NCBI GenBank assembly: GCA_043802345.1
Contig: JAZDLC010000263.1
Coordinates: 1 to 11,725, forward strand
Length of the DNA stretch: 11,725 nt
Direction: 5' to 3'
DNA from: JAZDLC01 sp043802345
GTDB taxonomy: Bacteria; Planctomycetota; B15-G4; JADJEK01
Under the pieces are notes generated by a model that saw nothing but the letters and a program-made list of their open reading frames with translations, did not search any database and was not told the DNA's origin. Shown in pieces: positions 6,722 through 11,725 of this stretch (position 1 is its first letter; the number at the start of each line of letters is the position of its first letter). The translations under genes were made by a program, and so were the position numbers.

Positions 6722-7888
6722 ATGAACGTGCTGCATGTGATGCTGACGTTGGAACGCGCCGGAGCCCAGGAGGTCGTCCGCACGATCGCCGAGCGCCTGA
6801 AGGAGAGCGAGTGCAAGACGTCGGTCTGCACGTTCGTGGACGGCGCGGTCCGTCACGACCTCGAGGCGCTGGGAATTCCCGTGGAGGTTCTGGGGGGCCG
6901 GGAATACAGCATCGAGACTCCGTTCCACTTCTTCCTGGAGCTGCGCCGCATCCGGCGGCGGCTGGCGGAGCTGGTCCGGCAGCAGCAGATCGACATCGTT
7001 CAGACTCACCTCCTGCAGACCCTCGACTTCCTGACCCTGCTCCTCCTTCGCGTCCCACCGGTGAAGGCTGTTCTGTGGACGATCCACAACGTCGATTTCC
7101 TGCCGGAGGGAGGGAACTGGTGGACCGGCCTGAAGCGGGCTGCACACCGCTGGCTCTACCTTGCCACTGCCGGCCGGGTGAGCGGGGTGATCGCCGTGTC
7201 CGATCGCGTTCACGACGCCCTGGTCGAGCAGTTGGGCCCGATGCGGGGCCGCATCACCACGATCGCCAACGGGGTGGACGTGAGCCGTTTCGCCGGCGGG
7301 GGGGACCGGCGAGCCCTGATCCGTGAGCTCGGGTTGGCCGCCGATGCCGAACTGATCCTGACCGTCGGCCGCCTCACGGAGCAGAAAGGACACTGCCATC
7401 TGCTGGAGGCGATGCGTTCGATCGTCGCGGCCCGTCCTGCCGCGCAGCTTCTGCTCGTCGGAGAGGGAGGGCTGCGCGAGAAGCTGGAACAGCAAACCGG
7501 GCGGTACGGCCTTTCCGATCACGTGCGCTTTCTCGGTGAACGCGAGGATGTTCCCTTCCTCCTCGCGTCGGTCGACCTCTTCGTGCTGCCGTCGTTGTGG
7601 GAAGGGCTTTCCATCGCGCTGCTCGAGGCGATGGCCTCTTCCACGCCGATCGTGGCCACCGCGGTTTCCGGAACGGACCAGGCCATGGTCGCGGGTGAGA
7701 CCGGACTGGTCGTGCCCGGAGGGGACTGCGCGGCGTTGGCGGCGGCGATCGAGAGCCTGCTGAGGGACCCCGAGCGGGCGAGGGCGTTGGGACGCAAGGC
7801 ACGGGAATCGGTCTGCGCGAAGTTCGGTGCGCGGCGGCAAGCGGAAGAGTACCTTGCGCTGTACCGTCGTCTTCTGGAGCCTTGCTGA
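6722..7888 (+). CDS. Glycosyltransferase family 4 (GT-B fold)
   Basis: This is a 388-residue retaining glycosyltransferase of the GT4 type, transferring a sugar from a nucleotide sugar to a glycan or lipid-linked acceptor on the cytoplasmic face. The N-terminal Rossmann half begins 'MNVLHVMLTLERAGAQEVV', the usual GT4 donor-side glycine loop region, and includes 'IVQTHL' and 'TIHNVD'. The hinge is 'VIAVSDRV' then 'TTIANGVD'. The C-terminal half shows 'LTVGRLTEQKGHCHLLEA' (Arg217 and Lys222, donor phosphate) and the EX7E motif in 'WEGLSIALLEAM' (Glu294 and Glu302). I chose ATG 6722 because homology begins there; an upstream in-frame GTG at 6698, four bases after the aldolase stop, would add eight residues but has no well-placed ribosome site. 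The gene is followed by the sulfotransferase three bases later, so the two are surely co-transcribed. Donor and acceptor cannot be told from sequence. Confidence 0.9.
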   Translation: MNVLHVMLTLERAGAQEVVRTIAERLKESECKTSVCTFVDGAVRHDLEALGIPVEVLGGREYSIETPFHFFLELRRIRRRLAELVRQQQIDIVQTHLLQTLDFLTLLLLRVPPVKAVLWTIHNVDFLPEGGNWWTGLKRAAHRWLYLATAGRVSGVIAVSDRVHDALVEQLGPMRGRITTIANGVDVSRFAGGGDRRALIRELGLAADAELILTVGRLTEQKGHCHLLEAMRSIVAARPAAQLLLVGEGGLREKLEQQTGRYGLSDHVRFLGEREDVPFLLASVDLFVLPSLWEGLSIALLEAMASSTPIVATAVSGTDQAMVAGETGLVVPGGDCAALAAAIESLLRDPERARALGRKARESVCAKFGARRQAEEYLALYRRLLEPC

Positions 7889-7891
7889 AGA

Positions 7892-8776
7892 ATGTCCGCG
7901 CCCGGAGAAGCCCGTCCCCCCGCGCCCGCTTCCCTGGGGCCGTTCTGGCTCGATCGCAATCCTTCCCTCCTGAGAAGGTGGACTCGCCGCCGGCGGCTCC
8001 TGCCGGACTTTTTGATCCTCGGTGGCCAGCGTTGCGGGACGACCTCCTTGCACCGCCAACTGGAACGGCTTCCCGGCCTGTCCCTCGCTCCCTCGAAGGA
8101 GGTTCACTTCTTCGACCTCCAGTACCACCTTGGAATCGACTGGTATCGCGCGCACTTCCCCCTCGCCTTCTGCAAGCGCTTCGAGCAACGCTTCCTGCGG
8201 CGCGCCTTGGTCACCGGAGAGTCCACTCCGTACTACCTTTTCCACCCCTGCGCCCCCGAGCGGGTTCGGAAGGTGATCCCCAGCGCCCGGCTGATCGTGC
8301 TGGTCAGGAACCCGGTCGACCGGGCCTTCTCCCACTACCACCACGCGATCCGCTGGCGTCTCGAGGACGCGCCGACCTTCGAGGAGGCGCTCGCGCGGGA
8401 GGAGGGGCGCCTGGAAGGAGAGGAGGCCCGGCTCCTTGCGGACGGCCGGTACCGCAGCGTCTCTCACTGCCACCACTCCTATCTTGCGCGCGGGGTGTAC
8501 GTCCGCCAGCTTCGGGCCTGGCGCAGCTGCTTCAAGGAGGAGCAGATCCTCGTCCTGAGGAGCGAGGATCTGTTCGCCGATCCCGGCCCTGTCCTGGAAC
8601 GGATCCAGGAGTTCCTGGGAGTCCCGGTGCGGAAGCCTCGCGGATTCCCCCACCTCAACAAGGCGCGCAATCCGGAGATGTCCAGGGAGCTTCGGGATCG
8701 TCTGGTCTCCCACTTCCGGCCCTACAACAAGGAACTGGGTGACTTCCTCGGGTTTGATCCGGGATGGGACGTGTGA
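7892..8776 (+). CDS. PAPS-dependent carbohydrate sulfotransferase
   Basis: This 294-residue sulfotransferase of the Sulfotransfer_1 / heparan-sulfate type moves sulfate from PAPS onto a hydroxyl or amine, probably of a sugar. The 5'-phosphosulfate loop is 'LILGGQRCGTTSLHRQL' (41-57, with the usual Lys replaced by Arg at 47). 'SKEVHFFD' (68-75) is the substrate-side Lys-Glu common in heparan sulfotransferases. The 3'-phosphate site is 'RLIVLVRNPVDRAFSHYHH' (133-151, with Arg139 and Ser147). 'GVYVRQLRAW' and 'ILVLRSEDL' (219-227) complete the fold. The C-terminus has 'PHLNKARNPEM', close to the 'LN' segment near the end in this family. No signal peptide is seen, so it acts in the cytoplasm where PAPS is made. 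It lies between two glycosyltransferases, with three bases after the first and a TGATG overlap with the second, so its acceptor is very likely the glycan they build. PAPS synthesis genes are not in the window. Confidence 0.9.
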   Translation: MSAPGEARPPAPASLGPFWLDRNPSLLRRWTRRRRLLPDFLILGGQRCGTTSLHRQLERLPGLSLAPSKEVHFFDLQYHLGIDWYRAHFPLAFCKRFEQRFLRRALVTGESTPYYLFHPCAPERVRKVIPSARLIVLVRNPVDRAFSHYHHAIRWRLEDAPTFEEALAREEGRLEGEEARLLADGRYRSVSHCHHSYLARGVYVRQLRAWRSCFKEEQILVLRSEDLFADPGPVLERIQEFLGVPVRKPRGFPHLNKARNPEMSRELRDRLVSHFRPYNKELGDFLGFDPGWDV

Positions 8777-10026
8777 TGCAGATGACGTCGTCCGGACCGA
8801 TCGCGTACATCTCCCAGTTCTATCCCCATCTGACGGAGACGTTCGTCTACCGGGAGGTGCTCGCGCTGCGCCGTCGCGGGCTCAAGGTGCTGACCTTCGG
8901 CACCTGGTCGCCCGACCGGACGAAGTTGTCCGCCGAGGCGCTGCCGCTGGTGGATGAGACCGTGTATGTCTTCCCCCTGGTCTGGCGCCGGTACCTTGGA
9001 AACCATCTCTGCTACCTGTTCCGAAGGCCGCGCCGCTACCTGAGCACGCTGTGCTTCGTCTTGACGCGAAGAAGACAGAGCTGGCGTAACCGGGGGTTTT
9101 CCTTCCTTCACTTCTGCATGGCGGTGCACCTGGCCCGGCCGATGCAGCGCCGCGGCGTCTCGCACATCCATGCGCACTTCGCGATCAACGCCGCAACGAT
9201 CGCCCTGGTGATCTCCCGTCTTCTCGACGTGCCGTTCAGTTTCACGGCGCACAACCTGCTCTTCACGAAGCAGATGATCCTGTTGGAGAAGTGCCGGGAG
9301 GCGCGGTTCATCGTTGCCATCTCCGAGTACACGCGCCGCTTCCTGATCGATTACGCGAAGCCGTACGACGTGGCGCCGAAGATCCATGTCGTGCACTGCG
9401 GTCTCTCGCCGGCCGAGTTTTCATCACCTTCCGACCTTCCCAGGAAGGACCTCCCGGAGATCCTCTTCGTGGCGCAGCTCCAGGAGCGCAAGGGAGCGCC
9501 GGTGCTTGTGGAAGCCTGCGGGATACTTGCCAGGCGCGGCGTCCGCTTCCGCTGCGTCATCGTGGGCGACGGTCCGGAGCGGGCCCGGGTCGAGGAGGCC
9601 GTGCGCCGGCACTCCCTCGAGGAAGTCGTCTCCCTGGAAGGAGCCGTGCCCCAGGAGAGGGTTCGCGCCTACTTCGACCACGCGGATCTCTTCGTCCTGC
9701 CGTGTGTGACGGCACAGAGCGGAGATGTCGACGGGGTCCCCGTCTCCCTGATGGAGGCGATGGCCAAGAAGATCGCGGTGGTGTCGACGAGGGTCTCAGG
9801 GATTCCGGAACTGGTCGAGCACGGAGAGAGCGGTCTCCTGGTGGAGGAGGGCGAGCCGGGGCCGCTCGCCGACGCCATCTCCCGGCTGCTTGCGGACGAC
9901 GCCCTGCGGCGCCGTATGGGCGAGGCGGGACGCCGGAAGGTGGAGGCGGAATTCGACGTCGAGGCTTCCGCCTGCCGGCTCAGCGACCTCTTCCGCCAGT
10001 CCCTCAGGTCAGCGGCAGGCCGTTGA
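8776..10026 (+). CDS. Glycosyltransferase family 4, WcaL/colanic-acid type
   Basis: This 416-residue GT4 enzyme resembles the WcaL/AmsK group of exopolysaccharide glycosyltransferases. It opens 'IAYISQFYPHLTETFVYREV', the 'S.T.ETFV..E' start typical of this group. 'HIHAHFA' (130-136) and 'FSFTAHNLLF' mark the acceptor half. 'EILFVAQLQERKGAPVLVEA' carries the donor Arg/Lys pair. 'DVDGVPVSLMEAMA' is the EX7E site, with Asp319 in place of the first Glu and Glu327 as the second; this 'DGxPxxLMEAMA' form is usual in the subgroup. I chose ATG 8776 because it overlaps the sulfotransferase stop as TGATG, with a GGGA at 8766-8769; an ATG at 8764 would add four residues. It ends 23 bases inside the 3' end of the convergent membrane glycosyltransferase. 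It probably adds a sugar to a lipid-linked repeat in the same pathway as its neighbours. Confidence 0.9.
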   Translation: MQMTSSGPIAYISQFYPHLTETFVYREVLALRRRGLKVLTFGTWSPDRTKLSAEALPLVDETVYVFPLVWRRYLGNHLCYLFRRPRRYLSTLCFVLTRRRQSWRNRGFSFLHFCMAVHLARPMQRRGVSHIHAHFAINAATIALVISRLLDVPFSFTAHNLLFTKQMILLEKCREARFIVAISEYTRRFLIDYAKPYDVAPKIHVVHCGLSPAEFSSPSDLPRKDLPEILFVAQLQERKGAPVLVEACGILARRGVRFRCVIVGDGPERARVEEAVRRHSLEEVVSLEGAVPQERVRAYFDHADLFVLPCVTAQSGDVDGVPVSLMEAMAKKIAVVSTRVSGIPELVEHGESGLLVEEGEPGPLADAISRLLADDALRRRMGEAGRRKVEAEFDVEASACRLSDLFRQSLRSAAGR

Positions 10027-11272
10027 TCCGGCGATCACCCGCGCGGGACCTGCAGGCGAGAAAACCGAGGAAGAGCAGGACGCCGAGCCAGATGACCGTC
10101 TGCAGGAGGACATAGACGTTGTTCCATGGGAAGGGGAGCGTGTAAACCCCCCCCGGCGCCAGCAGGGAGGCCGACATCATGGCGAAGAGGGACCCCGCGA
10201 CCCATCGCAATCGTGGGCCGGCGGTTTCCTCTCCCTTGAAGATCCGGAAGAGCGTGATGAGCGGCAGCAACAGCACGACGTCGTCGTACCAGCCGTGATA
10301 CATGCCGAACCGGACCACGAGCGCGGTCACGCCGATCAGGATCCAGATCGGACATTTGCGATGGAACCACACCCAGAGTCCCAGCAGCCCGAGCACCAGG
10401 AGGGTGGCCGGGAGGATGAGGTCCACGTGGCGAAGGTACGACAGGACGCTGTGCAGGTTGACGCTGGTGATGTGCAGGGAATTGTCGCCGGAGAGCTCCG
10501 CCGGCCGGATGGAACCTTCGCCCCTTCTGGCGCCGTGGATCGAGCCAGCCAGGCCACGCGCCACCCAGGCACGCACCAGATCGATCGGCCCCACGCTCTG
10601 GAACAGGGACGCAACGGCGGTCAAAAGGGCGTAGCCGCCGCAAACCAGCAGCGAGGGGCGGAGGTTCCCGGCGGCGAACAGCACGATCCAGAAGAAGAAC
10701 GCGGACATCGTCGGCTTGACCAGAGCGACCAGGAAGAGAGCGGTGAGCCAGGCGTCCCGGCCCAGGGAGCGGTTCCTTTCAGCGACGAGCGGCAGTCCGG
10801 CCAGAAGGCAGAGCACCACGATCAATCCTGTCTGACCGTTGCCGACGGTGGCCCCGACCGGATAGGCCGCCAGCATGACGAGGGCCAGGAGCCAGCGCCC
10901 CATCCGCGACGTGGCCCCGCTTGCGCGCATCACGTGGACGACGAGCCGCCAGAGGACCAGGAGAGTGAAGATGCAAAAGCACCAGCGGACCGCCGTCAGG
11001 TCCGGAGATCCGAGAAGCGGCCAGAGCATCAGATAGGTGGCCGGCGGATAGACGGCGTCGTCGCCCTCGGCATAGATGTTGGTTCCCGCAAACCACGCCG
11101 AGACCTCGTTCCAGCGCATGCGGAGGTCGATGGCTCCGAGCCCGGGGAGTTCGCTCAGCACCAGTCGCCAGAACTGGTAGGAAAGCCAGGTCGCCGCGAC
11201 CGCGCCCAGCAGGATGAGGATCCCGTTGAGGACGCTCTTGCGGTGCCGGTTCCATTCCACCCGGGTTTGCAC
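10004..11272 (-). CDS. Integral membrane glycosyltransferase, GT87 / DUF2029 family
   Basis: This 422-residue membrane protein has about nine to ten hydrophobic helices (for example 15-32, 96-115, 127-141, 149-163, 176-200, 206-224, 286-303, 308-321, 332-343, 360-371, 386-407). The first outside loop holds 'GAIDLRMRWNEVSAWFAG' with Asp49, the position of the catalytic acid in GT-C enzymes, then 'NIYAEGDDAVYPPATYLMLWPL' with the YPP at 75-77. 'VGNGQTGLIVVL' (143-154) and 'ALVKP' (183-187) complete the pattern of GT87/DUF2029, known in actinobacteria as polyprenol-phosphate-mannose-dependent mannosyltransferases. It should transfer a sugar from a polyprenyl phosphate on the outer face of the inner membrane. 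The start is GTG 11270-11272 with AAGGG nine bases upstream. It runs convergent to the GT4 gene and overlaps it by 23 bases, so it is in a different transcription unit. The family is well supported; the sugar is unknown. Confidence 0.85.
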   Translation of the reverse strand: MQTRVEWNRHRKSVLNGILILLGAVAATWLSYQFWRLVLSELPGLGAIDLRMRWNEVSAWFAGTNIYAEGDDAVYPPATYLMLWPLLGSPDLTAVRWCFCIFTLLVLWRLVVHVMRASGATSRMGRWLLALVMLAAYPVGATVGNGQTGLIVVLCLLAGLPLVAERNRSLGRDAWLTALFLVALVKPTMSAFFFWIVLFAAGNLRPSLLVCGGYALLTAVASLFQSVGPIDLVRAWVARGLAGSIHGARRGEGSIRPAELSGDNSLHITSVNLHSVLSYLRHVDLILPATLLVLGLLGLWVWFHRKCPIWILIGVTALVVRFGMYHGWYDDVVLLLPLITLFRIFKGEETAGPRLRWVAGSLFAMMSASLLAPGGVYTLPFPWNNVYVLLQTVIWLGVLLFLGFLACRSRAGDRRINGLPLT

Positions 11273-11330
11273 GTTGCTGGGCCCTTTCTAGAGATGCTCT
11301 CCCGATCATACGGCGCGATCGAACCGAATC

Positions 11331-11366
11331 GATTCCGATCCCGATCCCGATTCCGACTCCGACCCC
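11331..11366. repeat. Hexanucleotide tandem repeat, six imperfect GATYCC units
   Basis: Six back-to-back six-base units are seen: GATTCC, GATCCC, GATCCC, GATTCC, GACTCC, GACCCC. A degenerate partial copy (GAACC GAATC) precedes them. The tract lies in the 164-base spacer between the divergent GT87 and methyltransferase genes. A possible extended -10 (TGC TAGGAT, 11383-11391) for the methyltransferase lies just to its right, without a clear -35. Tracts like this can change length by slippage, but no such effect is shown here. Confidence 0.75.
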
Positions 11367-11436
11367 GGTTTCTTCGCCGCCCTGCTAGGATGCAACCTGT
11401 CTCGTCCGCACTCCTTCTTTCGGGACCCGTTGAGAG

Positions 11437-11725
11437 ATGCCTTCTGTCGAGTGGAACAAGTACTGGGATCGCTACGAGTGGACCCATGACGGCGAGGAGT
11501 GGGACGGCCAGGCAAGGTACTGCGGCCAGCCGTACGACGCCTGGAAGGCTTCGCTTCTCGAGACCTTCGTCCAGGACGATCTCCAGCCGTCGTCGGTCGT
11601 CCTGGAGATTGCGCCCGGCCACGGCCGGTGGTCGGAGTACCTGATCGGGAAGGCGGGCCGGGTTCTTCTGGTGGATCTGAATCCCGGCTGTATCGAATTC
11701 TGCAGGAAGAGGTTCGCCGATCGCG
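11437..11725 (+). CDS. SAM-dependent methyltransferase, class I, N-terminal part
   Basis: This open frame runs off the right edge after 96 codons. It starts 'MPSVEWNKYWDRYEWTHDGEE' and has 'VVLEIAPGHGRWSEYL' (54-69), which is motif I of class I methyltransferases (normally ExGxGxG; here EIAPGHG with Gly61 and Gly63). 'RVLLVDLNPGCIEFCRKRF' follows, with Asp80 at the end of strand 2, where the SAM ribose hydroxyls bind. The family has many substrates, including sugars and lipids. The start is ATG 11437, preceded only by a weak GAGAG directly against it. Being next to the glycan genes, it may methylate a sugar, but the part that would show the acceptor is outside the window. A long open frame on the same strand but in another phase (9890-11644) overlaps it and is spurious. 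Confidence 0.8.
   Translation, partial: MPSVEWNKYWDRYEWTHDGEEWDGQARYCGQPYDAWKASLLETFVQDDLQPSSVVLEIAPGHGRWSEYLIGKAGRVLLVDLNPGCIEFCRKRFADR

Noticed and set aside
5828..8713. A 961-codon open frame on the minus strand across the aldolase, GT4 and sulfotransferase genes
   Set aside because: It is antisense to three genes with clear catalytic motifs, is rich in Gln, His and Arg without recognisable domains, and is the kind of long antisense frame expected in GC-rich DNA.
9890..11644. A 584-codon plus-strand open frame
   Set aside because: It lies antisense to the GT87 membrane protein, overlaps the true GT4 and methyltransferase starts in other phases, and its composition (Gln, Asp, Glu, His, Arg) shows no domain.
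1..11725. tRNA, rRNA, CRISPR array, insertion sequence or riboswitch
   Set aside because: I found no cloverleaf, regularly spaced repeats, transposase motifs or terminal inverted repeats when reading both strands by eye; small RNAs in the spacers cannot be excluded.

Overview
The window is GC-rich bacterial chromosomal DNA, densely coding on both strands, with long spurious open frames on the antisense strand. Two features fit Acidobacteriota (for example Thermoanaerobaculia-like lineages) or another GC-rich, glycan-rich soil or sediment lineage: a winged-helix/transmembrane/PD40-propeller regulator of the kind expanded in Acidobacteria, and secreted FG-GAP proteins with a matching C-terminal module. 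This placement is an inference from gene types, not from a marker gene. I see no rRNA, tRNA, CRISPR array or transposase.

Left part (1-3754). The N-terminal start of an AAA-type ATPase with a clear Walker A motif runs off the left edge on the minus strand. Next, also on minus, is an unusual three-part J-domain protein (CxxC zinc ribbon, TerB-like helical middle, C-terminal J domain). Divergent from it on plus is a large lipoprotein with a sulfatase/alkaline-phosphatase-superfamily domain, whose nucleophile position holds Thr.

Middle part (3945-5777), a scar of broken genes. A winged-helix regulator on minus is split from its membrane anchor and propeller by an apparent one-base loss at about 4750, and its propeller looks shortened by an internal deletion. 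Directly against its 5' end, on plus, lies the 3' remnant of a secreted FG-GAP protein with no N-terminus. The break lies at about 5060-5090.

Right part (5882-11725), an apparently intact glycan-building cluster. A plus-strand series runs: rhamnulose-1-phosphate aldolase (RhaD-type), GT4 glycosyltransferase, PAPS-dependent sulfotransferase, GT4 glycosyltransferase of the WcaL type. Gaps are 3-27 bases or short overlaps, which suggests one operon. A convergent GT87-type integral membrane glycosyltransferase overlaps the last of these tail to tail. Divergent from the GT87 gene, across a spacer with a hexanucleotide repeat, a class I methyltransferase begins and runs off the right edge. Together these genes suggest synthesis of a sulfated, possibly methylated surface or secreted glycan. 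The periplasmic sulfatase-like lipoprotein nearby could act on similar sulfated or phosphorylated groups, but that link is only positional. I do not see a clearly new defence or mobile system. The most notable points are the gene scar, the aldolase within a glycan operon, and the sulfotransferase cluster.
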